Source: Arthrobacter sp. MMS18-M83 (GTDB taxonomy: Bacteria; Actinomycetota; Actinomycetes; Actinomycetales; Micrococcaceae). Taken from it: 64,000 nucleotides of DNA. The stretch's first letter is position 1, and every line of letters starts with the position of its first letter. Positions 1-13,108 of this stretch are shown piece after piece. The stretch spans positions 744,001 to 808,000 of the forward strand of contig NZ_CP113343.1 of NCBI RefSeq assembly GCF_026683955.1, in the 5' to 3' direction. Position numbers and translations under genes: made by a program. The notes below the pieces were generated by a model. That model did not search any database. It saw only the letters and a program-made list of their open reading frames with translations, and was not told where the DNA came from.

Positions 1-296
1 AGCAGCACGTCCGTAAAGCCGCCGGTGGAGGCTCCGGCGTCGAGGCACCGTTTTCCTTCCACGACAACGGAAGGAAACGCCACCAGGGCTCCGGCCAGTT
101 TGTGGCCGGCGCGGCTGACGTAAATGTCCTCGGCATGGGCCAGGACATCAAGTTCGGTCGCTTCTGAGACCTGTTGTGCCGCCTTGGCGAGAACGCTGCC
201 CCCGGAGCTGACTTTTCCGTCCGCAATAAGCTTCGCGGCATGGGTCCGCGATCTCGCCAAGCCACGGGTGACGAGTTCCTGGTCGAGTCTGGCCAT
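1..296 (-). CDS. tlyA: TlyA-family rRNA 2'-O-methyltransferase (partial, C-terminus off the window)
   Basis: The first 98 codons are present; the gene runs off the left edge. Residues 1-60 form an S4 RNA-binding domain (MARLDQELVTRGLARSRTHA...). This is followed by the start of a FtsJ-like methyltransferase fold with an SAM-loop-like stretch CLDAGASTGGFTDVLL. TlyA proteins methylate cytidines in 16S and 23S rRNA, and loss gives capreomycin resistance in mycobacteria (known of the family). It is the last visible member of an operon with the small ORF 2 nt upstream and the HAD phosphatase, the same order as Rv1691-Rv1694 in M. tuberculosis. The start ATG is at 294-296. Confidence 0.9.
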   Translation of the reverse strand, partial: MARLDQELVTRGLARSRTHAAKLIADGKVSSGGSVLAKAAQQVSEATELDVLAHAEDIYVSRAGHKLAGALVAFPSVVVEGKRCLDAGASTGGFTDVL

Positions 297-298
297 GC

Positions 299-523
299 TC
301 AGCGTTCTTCGGCGTCGAGGGCCGCCATCAAGGAGTCGTGGATCTCGGCGTACATGCCGCTATGCTCGGCCACCGGCACGGAGGGGATGTCCGCCAGCCG
401 TTCCAGGGTCGAATCCACGGCTGCATCACCGGTGGGGGCAGTGTCGTCCGGCCATGGAGCATCGTGCGGTTCGACGGCGCTCAGTTCGACGGCGCTCTCC
501 GGGAGATCGTTCAACTCGCTCAT
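299..523 (-). CDS. Small acidic hypothetical protein between HAD phosphatase and tlyA
   Basis: This ORF has 74 codons beginning MSELNDLPESAVELSA and is rich in Asp, Glu, Ala and Pro, with no membrane segment or recognisable catalytic motif. It ends 2 nt before tlyA and starts 9 nt after the HAD phosphatase stop, so it is very likely co-translated with both. A small ORF sits at the same place in mycobacteria (Rv1693), which supports it being a real gene. The function is unknown and nothing in the sequence suggests one. Confidence 0.7.
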   Translation of the reverse strand: MSELNDLPESAVELSAVEPHDAPWPDDTAPTGDAAVDSTLERLADIPSVPVAEHSGMYAEIHDSLMAALDAEER

Positions 524-532
524 TGCACCAGT

Positions 533-1522
533 CTAGTTTTCCAGCCATTCGAGCCGCGGCGATGTAGCCTCTGCCGCGTCCGGGTTGGCGGCCCACCAGG
601 CCGCACACGCAGCACGCCAGGCGTCCAGGTCCTTCTCGGACCCGGAGATGGTGATCAGGCCATCTTGGACCTCGGCAGTTGCCTTTCCGCAACGGAACGT
701 GCTTTCTTCCTCGACGATCTCGGGGTACGGCTCGTACAGTTCAGTGAGATCAGCGAGCAAGTAGCCGGGGCGTTCCGAACTGCGCGCAGCAAGGATGGAC
801 TCGGGCGTGTCGACGCCGGTGAGGACCGCCGCCGTCGCGAAGCCGGCACGGTTGCCGCCGAGGATATCGGTGTCCAGACGGTCGCCGACGACGATCGGGC
901 GTTCGGACTTCAGCCGCCGCGCAGCGGAGTGAAATAGAGGAGCCTCGGGCTTGCCTGCGACACGCGGTTGCTTGCCCGTGGCAGACGCGACGGCGGCTAC
1001 CAGGGTCCCGTTTCCGGGTGCAATGCCCCGGGCTTGGGGAATGGACATGTCCGTATTTGTGGCGACCCAAAGGGCACCCGAAGCGACAACGTAGGACGCC
1101 TCGGCCAGGTCCTTCCACGCGATTTCCGGATTGAAGCCCTGGACTACTGCCACGGGCTTCTCTTCGGCGCTGTGGACCGGAGTGAGGCCAACGAGTTCTA
1201 TTTCGTGAGCCAAGGCCGCGCTACCGGTGATCATCACGCGCGAACCGGGAGCCAGGAGACCGGCGAGAAGGTCGCCAGCGGCCTGCGAAGAGCTGACCAC
1301 CTGATTGTCCTCGGCCGGCGCCCCAAGCTCACGAAGATGCGCCGCAACCTGGGCAGGGGTGCGCGAGGCGTTGTTGGTTACATACCCAAGCCGCACCCCC
1401 ACCGACTCAAGCCGCTGCAGGGATTCCACCGCACCGGGAATGGCGTGGGGGCCCGCATACACGACTCCGTCCAGATCGGACAGAACAGCGTCGAATTGCG
1501 AAACCAGCGAGGCCTCAGTCAT
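533..1522 (-). CDS. HAD-superfamily subfamily IIA phosphatase
   Basis: The protein has 329 residues. HAD motif I is FDAVLSDLDGVVY (about residues 8-20), with nucleophile and acid Asp separated by one residue. Motif II is YVTNNASRTP, and motifs III and IV are seen as the GKPEAPLF lysine and VVGDRLDTDILGGNRAG. This is the NagD/4-nitrophenylphosphatase-like IIA class. The syntenic mycobacterial protein Rv1692 is a glycerol-phosphate phosphatase, so small sugar or glycerol phosphates are likely substrates (inference). The start ATG at 1520-1522 overlaps the TPR gene's stop by 8 nt, indicating translational coupling. The last ~80 residues, after motif IV, are a less conserved extension. Confidence 0.88.
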   Translation of the reverse strand: MTEASLVSQFDAVLSDLDGVVYAGPHAIPGAVESLQRLESVGVRLGYVTNNASRTPAQVAAHLRELGAPAEDNQVVSSSQAAGDLLAGLLAPGSRVMITGSAALAHEIELVGLTPVHSAEEKPVAVVQGFNPEIAWKDLAEASYVVASGALWVATNTDMSIPQARGIAPGNGTLVAAVASATGKQPRVAGKPEAPLFHSAARRLKSERPIVVGDRLDTDILGGNRAGFATAAVLTGVDTPESILAARSSERPGYLLADLTELYEPYPEIVEEESTFRCGKATAEVQDGLITISGSEKDLDAWRAACAAWWAANPDAAEATSPRLEWLEN

Positions 1523-3461
1523 TCTTGGTCTCTTCGCCGTCCCCGGAAGTCTTTTCCTGGTCTTCGTCTGCCTCGTCTTCCTCGGTGGAATCGGGATCCG
1601 ATTCGGCGTCATCGGACTCGAAGTAGTCAGACTCGACGTCGTCGAGTTCCACTTCGTGCTGTTCCGAGTCTTCAGAATCGATGACCTTCTCCGCGCGCGG
1701 CGGTGCAGCCTCGGTGCTTGACTCTTCAGCCCGTTCGGTGCCCTCCTCGACGTTCCGGAAGCGGGGCTTGGGAGCTTCGCGCTCGTCGCCTTCGCCGAGG
1801 TCGATAATGTCCGGGTCCTCGAACTCTCCCACGCCGAGGGCATTTTCAGCCACGACTGCCTGGCGCTGCCACTTGCCGGCTTCCTCTGTGCGACCCACTG
1901 CCATCAGGGCGTCTGCGTAGGCACGGAACAGGCGCGGGCTGTAGGAGAAGGCGCGGTTGATGTCGAGCTGGATGATCTCCAGCTCGGCCACAGCGGCGTC
2001 CAACTGGCCAAGGTCGGTCCTGGCTCCCGACGCCACAATTGCGAGTTCAACCTTGCCGGGGGCGTCGAGATCCTGTGCTTCGGGAGAGCGGACGACGTCC
2101 AGCGCGCGGTCCGGCCGCCCCAGGCCGCGTTCGCAGTCGGCCATGAGCGGCAAATGGACGTTGGATCCGCTGATCCGACGGTAGGTGCGAAATTCGCGAA
2201 GTGCCTCGCCATAGTGGCCTGCAGCGTAGGCGGTCAGGCCCACGGCTTCACGGACAGCTGCCAAGCGTCCACCACGGCGGCTGGCAGCCAGGGCGTGCTG
2301 GAAAGACAGCTCAGGGTCGATATCGATGAGGCGGCCGGCCATGACTAGGTGCTTGGAGACCCAATCGGCATTAGTGCCTTCAAGGGTCTTGATCTGGTGC
2401 TTGGTGACGCGGTCGAGTTCCTGGCCCGTAACGTCGTCGTCGATCTCGGGGGAACGCTCGCGGTCCGGGCGGTTGGCGCTGCGCAGGTCCGCGGCGTTCG
2501 GAACCCGCGCGGGACGATCCTCCCAGGATCCGCCGCCGAAGCTACGTCCCTCGGTACGTGGGCCATCGAACTTGCGGGGACCGCGTTCGGGGCGATCGCC
2601 GAAGCTGCGGCGCTCTCCCTCTCCTTCGCGGCGCGGACGGTCGCCAAAGGGCTTACGGTCACGATCACCAAAACTCGGGCGCGCATCGCGCTCACCGCGT
2701 GGACGATCACCAAACGGCTTACGGTCACGGTCACCAAAACTCGGGCGCGCATCGCGCTCACCGCGTGGACGATCACCAAACGGCTTGCGGTCACGATCGC
2801 CCTCGCGGCTCGGACGGTCGCCAAAGGGCTTACGGTCACGGTCACCAAAGCTCGGGCGCGCATCCCCATCACGACGCGGACGATCACCAAACGGCTTACG
2901 GTCACGGTCACCAAAACTCGGGCGCGCATCCCCATCACGACGCGGACGATCACCAAACGGCTTACGGTCACGGTCACCAAAGGGCTTACGGTCACGATCG
3001 CCCTCACGGCTCGGACGGTCACCAAAGGGCTTACGGTCACGATCACCAAAACTCGGGCGCGCATCCCCATCACGACGCGGACGATCACCAAACGGCTTAC
3101 GGTCACGCTCACCAAAGGGCTTGCGGTCACGATCGCCCTCACGGCTCGGACGGTCACCAAAGGGCTTACGGTCACGATCGCCAAAGCTCGGGCGCGCATC
3201 GCGCTCACCGCGTGGACGATCGCCAAAGGGCTTGCGGTCACGATCACCAAAGCTGCGGCGCTCACCGTCACCGGCTGGCTTACGATCACCAAACGGCTTG
3301 CGGTCACGATCACCGCCGGGAGCGCCGGCAGTGCCGTCACGGTTGTCCCTGGAACGGAATCCTCGCGGGTCGCCCCCGGAATTGTTGTTGGCGCGGAACG
3401 GGCCGCGATCGCCTCGGCCAGCGCCGAAGTTGCCGCGATTGCCGCCGTTGTGCTCAGCCAT
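1515..3461 (-). CDS. TPR-like protein with long basic RD/KPFG repeat region and acidic tail
   Basis: The protein has 648 residues in three parts. Residues 1-~330 are a low-complexity basic region built from about 15 copies of DRKPFGDR embedded in DARPSFGD, PSREGD or PRGERD spacers. Residues ~330-550 are a folded helical region resembling tetratricopeptide repeats (SFQHALAASRRGGRLAAVRE; GHYGEALREFRTYRRISG). Residues ~560-648 are a very acidic tail. The mycobacterial syntenic gene (Rv1691) is a TPR protein without this repeat region. The ATG at 3459-3461 is chosen over a GTG 30 nt upstream because AGGAGG lies 8 nt before it. An Arg/Gly/Asp-rich disordered arm usually binds nucleic acid, so a role in RNA metabolism or ribosome biogenesis near the rRNA operon is possible (inference). 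Confidence 0.82.
   Translation of the reverse strand: MAEHNGGNRGNFGAGRGDRGPFRANNNSGGDPRGFRSRDNRDGTAGAPGGDRDRKPFGDRKPAGDGERRSFGDRDRKPFGDRPRGERDARPSFGDRDRKPFGDRPSREGDRDRKPFGERDRKPFGDRPRRDGDARPSFGDRDRKPFGDRPSREGDRDRKPFGDRDRKPFGDRPRRDGDARPSFGDRDRKPFGDRPRRDGDARPSFGDRDRKPFGDRPSREGDRDRKPFGDRPRGERDARPSFGDRDRKPFGDRPRGERDARPSFGDRDRKPFGDRPRREGEGERRSFGDRPERGPRKFDGPRTEGRSFGGGSWEDRPARVPNAADLRSANRPDRERSPEIDDDVTGQELDRVTKHQIKTLEGTNADWVSKHLVMAGRLIDIDPELSFQHALAASRRGGRLAAVREAVGLTAYAAGHYGEALREFRTYRRISGSNVHLPLMADCERGLGRPDRALDVVRSPEAQDLDAPGKVELAIVASGARTDLGQLDAAVAELEIIQLDINRAFSYSPRLFRAYADALMAVGRTEEAGKWQRQAVVAENALGVGEFEDPDIIDLGEGDEREAPKPRFRNVEEGTERAEESSTEAAPPRAEKVIDSEDSEQHEVELDDVESDYFESDDAESDPDSTEEDEADEDQEKTSGDGEETKND
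2620..3330 (-). repeat. Coding tandem repeats (33-66 bp units) in the TPR gene
   Basis: The DNA encoding the RDRKPFGDR arm consists of imperfect tandem repeats. The core GGTGACCGTGACCGTAAGCC and its spacers recur through this stretch at spacings of roughly 30 to 66 bp. All units are multiples of three, so copy-number change keeps the frame. Synonymous differences between copies show repeated duplication with drift. Confidence 0.8.
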
Positions 3462-3700
3462 GATGGATTCCTCCTGTTGTGAGCTGACCACTGGCGCATG
3501 CGCAGCCGCTCTTATCCGTATTTTGTTCTCACGCCGCCGGGATCCGGCTCGTATCTCTTATGCAATTCTAGGTGACCGGCCATCCGCGGACGCATTCGAG
3601 GACCGCCTAATCAGCTTCCCGTGGGAAGCATCACAACTTTCGGCCCGCCCGGCAGTCTTGCAGCTGGCTCCCAAAACCAGATCCCGGGGGTCGGAATTTT

Positions 3701-3848
3701 GACGCTCCTGCAGTTTTGGGGCCTTCCGGCCGGACGCTCGCTCACCTATGGCCGGTCCTGACGGGACGCTCCTGCAGTTTTGGGGCCTTCCGGCCGGACG
3801 CTCGCTCACCTATGGCCGGTCCTGACGGGACGCTCCTGCAGTTTTGGG
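3701..3848. repeat. 64-bp tandem repeat, 2.3 copies, intergenic
   Basis: Copies begin at 3701, 3765 and 3829 (the last partial) with the sequence GACGCTCCTGCAGTTTTGGG. The first two are identical over the 64 bp, which points to a recent duplication. Each unit also holds CGGCCGGACGCTCGCTCACC and the palindrome-like CCGGCCGG. The minus-strand motif CTGCAGGAGCGTC resembles motifs at 5445-5600 and 19156-19247, so this may be one member of a dispersed intergenic family. The remaining part of 3462-3895 shows no gene. Confidence 0.85.
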
Positions 3849-3914
3849 TGCGGGGGTACCGGTCAGGGTAGGGCGCGTGTGTGATGGAGGCGAAAGTTGT
3901 CAAGCTGTGTGGAG

Positions 3915-4957
3915 TCACTGGGCTGGTTTTTGGGGTGTTTTGGTCTGGGGGAGGTTGATCCCGGCGTGTGTGGCGGGGGCCGGTGTGGTGGGTCGTTGGC
4001 GGAATCTTCCTGGGTGTCGTTCGTAGTAGTCCTGGTGGGCTTTGTCTCGCTTGTTCCAGAGTTCTTTCCACGAGCCGTCGTGGACTTGTGATGGTGAGAA
4101 CAGTGCGATGCCGGAGTGTTTGTGATCGGTGCTGTACCAGTGCACGTAGCAGGTGAGGTAGTCCCTGGCGGCCTCGAGATCGTTAAAGATCCGGGGGTAG
4201 CCGGGCCGGTATTTCATCGTGCGAAAGCCTGACTCCGAGAAGGGATTGTCGTTGGAGACGTAAGGGCGGTTGTGGCTGAGTTCCACGCCGTGGGCGGTGA
4301 GGGTGTCACGGAGCAGGGTTGATCTCATGGCCGGGCCTGAATCGGCATGCACGATGCGCGGGGCGCCGTGCCGGGCGATCGCTGTCTTGAACATCTCCGC
4401 GGCGAGGTGGTCGGACTCGCGTTCCTCCACCCGCCAGCCGACGATCTCCCGGGAGAAGATGTCCATGATGGAGTACACCTTGAAAGCCTTGCCCTGCCAC
4501 GTGGAATAGATGTCGGTGATGTCCCAGGACCAGACCTGGCAGGGTCCGGTGGCCTTGAGGACCGGCTTTTCAGAGGAACCACGCGTGCCCCCACGCTTGC
4601 GCGGGATGGTCGGGCGGGCCTGCTGGTCCTCGTACTCTGCCGCGATCCGCCACCACGAGCGGTTGGAGGCGAGCAGCACGCCGTTGTCCCAGGCCGTGGC
4701 GAAGGCATGGTCAACGGAGTTGCCCTTCTCCCAGCTGGCCAGGATGAGCCCCAGGATCCGGTCCTGATGTGCGGTGCTGATCCGGGATTCGTAGGCCCGG
4801 TCGGTCTGGTGGATCGGGTGCTGATCCGGGATTCGTAGGCCCGGTCGGTCTGGTGGATCGGGTGCTGCACCGCCGGACGGGGATTGGACCGGTAATGCCA
4901 GGTCCCGCGCGAGACGCCCGCCAGCTTGAGCGCCGTCCGCCGGGAGCCGATGATCAC
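3915..4957 (-). pseudogene. IS3 transposase orfB, frameshifted by a 44-bp duplication
   Basis: The N-terminal part (GTG at 4957, MIIGSRRTALKLAGVSRGTW, up to HQTDRAYESRIS) and the C-terminal part (ISTAHQDRILGLILASWEKG to the end) are in different frames. They become one continuous protein of about 330 residues if one copy of the 44-bp repeat at 4776-4863 is removed. The integrase core is intact in the downstream part. DDE candidates are in WSWDITDIYS, IVHADSGPAM and DNPFSESGFRTMKYRPGYP. As it stands the element should not produce full-length transposase. Excision of one repeat copy would restore it. Confidence 0.88.
4776..4863. repeat. 44-bp perfect tandem duplication inside orfB
   Basis: Two identical 44-bp copies (4776-4819 and 4820-4863) begin GCTGATCCGGGATTCGTAGG. 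Because 44 is not a multiple of three, the duplication shifts the orfB frame. The perfect identity indicates a recent event or an assembly duplication. Confidence 0.95.
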
Positions 4958-4989
4958 ATGCAGCTCCAGGACCAGAGTGTTCTCGGCCG

Positions 4990-5394
4990 CTATGAATCGT
5001 TGTGAGCGCTCGTCGGGGTTGTATCGGGCTCTGGCACGCTCAACTCGTGCAAGAGCCCGATAGCTTTTCCCAGGACGGAATTCGTGTCCTCCAGCTCCTG
5101 CACCCGCTTCTGGAGTTTTTCGACTTCGGCACGGTGGGCAGCCATTTCCTTCGCGCGTGCTTTTTCAAACGCGGAGAGTTCACGATTCGTTGGGACCATG
5201 CCTCCATGCTCCCGCGGAATCAGGCCACGGTCGATATCGCCCTGGACCATCATCTTGCGCCACCTGCGGAACGTCCATTCGGAAACGGACGTCGAGGCCA
5301 TCCATTCCTTCCTCGTCCCGTGCGGCTGCAAATAGTACTCATGCATGAACTCACGGATCTCTTCACGCGTAAAACCCTTGTTATCAACGGCCAT
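4990..5394 (-). CDS. IS3-family transposase orfA (helix-turn-helix)
   Basis: The protein has 134 residues starting MAVDNKGFTREEIREFMHEY. AAGGAG lies 7 nt before this ATG, so it is preferred to the TTG 15 nt upstream. The N-terminal half is a helix-turn-helix (STSVSEWTFRRWRKMMVQGD). The C-terminal half is a leucine-zipper-like coiled coil (EVEKLQKRVQELEDTNSVLG) used for multimerisation in IS3 OrfA proteins. orfB would be reached by a -1 shift near the end of this gene, where the alternative frame reads DERSQRFIAAEN. Confidence 0.85.
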   Translation of the reverse strand: MAVDNKGFTREEIREFMHEYYLQPHGTRKEWMASTSVSEWTFRRWRKMMVQGDIDRGLIPREHGGMVPTNRELSAFEKARAKEMAAHRAEVEKLQKRVQELEDTNSVLGKAIGLLHELSVPEPDTTPTSAHNDS

Positions 5395-5444
5395 CGCCGG
5401 CTCCTTCAATCAACAGGTAATGAATGACTCACAACCAGCTTGAC

Positions 5445-5600
5445 GATGAGGGAGGGTCCGTGGTTTCCGGCGTGTACGTGATGGGGCGTCCGGGATTTCC
5501 CGCCCATAGGTGATGGAGGGTCCGCGGTTTCCGGCGTGTATGTGGTGGAGGGTTTGGGGAAAGGGGCGTGTATGTGAAGGAGCGTCCGGGGTGGCGGGGT
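5445..5600. repeat. Degenerate ~32-bp repeat array next to the IS and the rrn terminator
   Basis: About five loosely conserved units follow one another on the plus strand. They share GTGTA(C/T)GTGATGG(A)GGGTCCG and TTTCCGGC cores. A related piece, GCGTGTGTGATGGAGG, lies on the other side of the IS at about 3876-3890, so the element seems to have inserted into this array. CCATAGGTGA also occurs in the 64-bp units to the left on the minus strand, linking both arrays. No coding potential is apparent. Confidence 0.6.
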
Positions 5601-5616
5601 GTGTGTTTAAATGCGG

Positions 5617-5652
5617 GAGACCCCCCAACCACCGTGGTGGCTGGGGGGTCTC
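5617..5652 (-). terminator. Terminator hairpin of the rRNA operon
   Basis: A near-perfect inverted repeat, GAGACCCCCCAGCCACC paired with GGTTGGGGGGTCTC, lies directly downstream of the 5S gene. It is very stable and GC-rich, and the following ATTTAAAC stretch gives only a weak U tract, as is common in actinobacteria. Confidence 0.85.
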
Positions 5653-5663
5653 GACCTGAATGG

Positions 5664-5784
5664 TTGTCCGGCGGTGTCCTACTCTCCCACACCCTCCCGG
5701 GTGCAGTACCATCGGCGCTGTGGGTCTTAGCTTCCGGGTTCGGAATGGGACCGGGCGTTTCCCCCACGCTATGACCGCCGTAAC
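5664..5784 (-). rRNA. rrf: 5S ribosomal RNA
   Basis: This is recognised by GTTACGGCGGTCATAGCG at the 5' end and the conserved loop CCCATTCCGAACCCGGAAGC. The 3' end GACACCGCCGGACAAC pairs with the 5' end. It lies about 150 nt after the 23S gene. The ends are approximate to a few bases. Confidence 0.93.
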
Positions 5785-5882
5785 CCTGTTACCCCGTCAC
5801 CGCCGCCCCGGGGGGTGGTGGTGTGGGAAGACTGGTTACAACATTGTGGTGTTGTTATTCAGTTGTGTTTTGTTCCGGAACG

Positions 5883-5918
5883 GTTTGTTGTTCGGGAACC
5901 ACATAGTGGACGCAAGCA
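5883..5918 (-). other. 3' arm of the pre-23S rRNA processing stem
   Basis: On the minus strand this 23S-5S spacer segment reads TGCTTGCGTCCACTATGTGG and continues to AACAACAAAC. It is complementary over about 32 nt, with a few mismatches, to 9225-9256 upstream of the 23S gene. The two arms would form the long stem that RNase III cleaves to release pre-23S rRNA. Confidence 0.65.
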
Positions 5919-5937
5919 GTGTTTGTTTGTGTGGTGT

Positions 5938-11178
<5,241 letters not shown>

Positions 11179-11440
11179 AGTAAAACAAAAACAGACACAA
11201 CCACAACCACCGGAAATAACGGCGGAAGAGCTGCACAAAATTTGAAACCAGCTGTAAAAAACCAGCCCCGCACCACGGAGGTGACACGGAACCAGCCAAA
11301 ACAACCAATTCATAAAAACAAATCGGTATCAACAAACTTGGCACACTATTGAGTTCTCAAACAACAGACACAATCCGAATACTTCTCGGAACAAATTCAA
11401 CTGAATTCGACGTTCCGCATTTCTTCGCTGCGATGTTTCT

Positions 11441-11469
11441 ACTGTATTTCATTCATTTTCACTTTGCAA
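11441..11469 (-). promoter_or_regulatory. Candidate rRNA operon promoter (proximal)
   Basis: On the minus strand a -35 TTGCAA (11464-11469) is followed by exactly 17 nt and a -10 TACAGT (11441-11446), about 260 bp upstream of the 16S gene. The surrounding 11380-11600 region is unusually AT-rich for this genome, as expected for an rrn promoter region. Confidence 0.5.
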
Positions 11470-11529
11470 ATCCAGGATTTCTCCCGAAATTCATCAAAAA
11501 TGAATCGAATATCCCCAAAGGGTCGATAA

Positions 11530-11557
11530 ATTATCCGATTTCCAGACTTTCGTCCAA
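11530..11557 (-). promoter_or_regulatory. Candidate rRNA operon promoter (distal)
   Basis: A -35 TTGGAC (11552-11557) and a -10 GATAAT (11530-11535) are separated by 16 nt on the minus strand, about 90 bp upstream of the proximal candidate. Two tandem promoters are common for rrn operons. Confidence 0.45.
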
Positions 11558-11753
11558 ACCGGATCATTCACAATTCAATGGGATTTTGTTGCAATTTGTC
11601 CGCATCAGCGGCAGCAACTCAGAAAACGATACACGCTCCCCCGGAGCCGCGCAAGTCGGCCTCGGAGGAGCGTGCAATAGTCAGCATTGGCGCGTCTGCA
11701 TCACGGCACACAGCGGAAGAAACCCGCCCCCCCACCGTGGGGTCAAGGAACCG

Positions 11754-13064
11754 TCAGACCGTCACTTCGACGGTGGCCAAATTCTTCTTTCCGCGGCGCA
11801 ACAACAGATACCGGCCGTGAAGCAGTTCCGCCTGGTCGATCACGGCGTCGGGGTCGGTCACCTTGCTGTTGTTCACGTAGGCGCCGCCCTCCCCCACCGT
11901 GCGTCGAGCAGCGGACTTGCTCTCGGACAGTCCGGAAGCGACCAAGAGGTCAACGATACCCAGGCCATCTGCGCCGATCGAGGCTGACGGCAGCTCGGCC
12001 GTGGCGGACGCCAAGGTGACTTCATCCAGAACCGAGAGATCGCCATTGCCGAACAGGGCGGCGGAAGCAGCGATCACCTTCTCCGTTGCCTCGACTCCGT
12101 GCACCAGCGACGTAACTTCATAGGCGAGCCTGCGCTGGCCCTCGCGAGCGAACGGGCGCTCGGCAACAGCGGCTCCAAGTTCCTCAATTTCGGCACGGCT
12201 AAGGAAAGTGAAGACCTTGAGGCGATCAACGACGTCGGCGTCTGCAGTGTTGAGCCAGAACTGGTAGAAGGCATACGGGCTGCACATGTGGGCGTCCAAC
12301 CAAATCGCGTTACCCTCGCTCTTACCGAACTTTGTGCCGTCCGAATTGGTAATGAGGGGCGTGCCCAGGGCGTGGACAACCTTGCCGTCAACCTTACGGA
12401 TCAGCTCCGTGCCACTCGTGAGGTTGCCCCACTGGTCCGAGCCACCGGTTTGCAACACGCAGCCGTAATCGCGGTTGAGTTGGAGGTAGTCCATGCCCTG
12501 CAGGATCTGGTAGCTGAACTCGGTGTAGCTGATGCCTTCGTCGGAACTGAGACGGGAGGCAACGGCATCCTTGCGAAGCATGGTGCCCACGCGGAAATGC
12601 TTCCCGATTTCACGCAGGAAATCGATGGCACTCAGGGGCGCGGTCCAGTCAAGGTTGTTCACCATGCGTGCGGCATTGTCGCCCTCGAAGCTGAGAAAGC
12701 GGCGGACCTGGGCCTGAAGGTAGCCAACCCACTCCGAAACCGTGTCCTTGGTGTTCAAGGTGCGTTCCGCCGTCGGGCGCGGGTCGCCGATCAGTCCGGT
12801 GGAGCCGCCCACGAGGCCGAGCGGCTTGTGACCGGCCAGCTGGAGGCGGCGCATGAGCAAAAGCTGGACCAAGTTGCCGAGGTGCAGGGACGGTGCCGTG
12901 GGGTCGAAGCCACAGTAATACGTGATCGGGTCCCCGGCGAGCAGCTTTTCCAATTCCGTTTCATCAGTGGAAACGTGGATAAGGCCGCGCCATTTGAGCT
13001 CTTGCCAGATATTGGCAAAGCCCGGGTCGTTGTGCTGGGACTCGAGGTTGTTTACGTGTGACAC
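11754..13064 (-). CDS. tyrS: Tyrosyl-tRNA synthetase
   Basis: The protein has 436 residues, a cytosolic class I enzyme that charges tRNA-Tyr. The HIGH-like signature is PSLHLGNLVQLLLMRR (about residues 58-73). The KMSKS-like signature is KFGKSEGNAIWLD. The tyrosine pocket includes DYLQLNRDYGCVLQTGGSDQ. The C-terminal ~65 residues are an S4 RNA-binding domain (SKSAARRTVGEGGAYVNNSK). Length and layout match bacterial TyrS. The GTG start at 13064 has no Shine-Dalgarno, but TAACTT lies 7 nt upstream, compatible with a leaderless message. It lies upstream of the rRNA operon on the same strand. Confidence 0.96.
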   Translation of the reverse strand: MSHVNNLESQHNDPGFANIWQELKWRGLIHVSTDETELEKLLAGDPITYYCGFDPTAPSLHLGNLVQLLLMRRLQLAGHKPLGLVGGSTGLIGDPRPTAERTLNTKDTVSEWVGYLQAQVRRFLSFEGDNAARMVNNLDWTAPLSAIDFLREIGKHFRVGTMLRKDAVASRLSSDEGISYTEFSYQILQGMDYLQLNRDYGCVLQTGGSDQWGNLTSGTELIRKVDGKVVHALGTPLITNSDGTKFGKSEGNAIWLDAHMCSPYAFYQFWLNTADADVVDRLKVFTFLSRAEIEELGAAVAERPFAREGQRRLAYEVTSLVHGVEATEKVIAASAALFGNGDLSVLDEVTLASATAELPSASIGADGLGIVDLLVASGLSESKSAARRTVGEGGAYVNNSKVTDPDAVIDQAELLHGRYLLLRRGKKNLATVEVTV

Positions 13065-13108
13065 GAGTTCTAAGTTAGCAGGATTGCCATTCAGCTTGCT
13101 TGTTTCCC

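Larger units (their letters stand above)
3896..5444 (-). mobile_element. IS3-family insertion sequence (transposase frame disrupted)
   Basis: The element is about 1.55 kb with two overlapping-frame genes (orfA, orfB) read on the minus strand. Imperfect terminal inverted repeats are visible: GTCAAGCTGTGTGGAGTCA at 3899-3917 on the left and the complement of GTCAAGCTGGTTGTGAGTCA at 5425-5444 on the right. orfB carries the rve-type DDE integrase core. orfB is in the -1 frame relative to orfA, as expected for programmed frameshifting in this family. No clear target duplication was found, because the element sits inside degenerate GTGATGGAGG-type repeats. Exact ends are uncertain by a few bases. 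Confidence 0.85.

Noticed and set aside
2326..3702. Long ORFs on the plus strand opposite the TPR gene (Arg/Ser/Pro-rich repeats)
   Set aside because: They mirror the coding repeats of the minus-strand gene in other frames. They have no ribosome-binding site and only low-complexity sequence.
3701..5600. Repeat field considered as a CRISPR array
   Set aside because: Units are adjacent tandem copies without unique spacers, and no cas gene is present.
5617..5652. Considered as an IS end or attC-like site
   Set aside because: It sits immediately after 5S with a plain GC-rich stem, as expected for an rrn terminator. No integrase or cassette is nearby.
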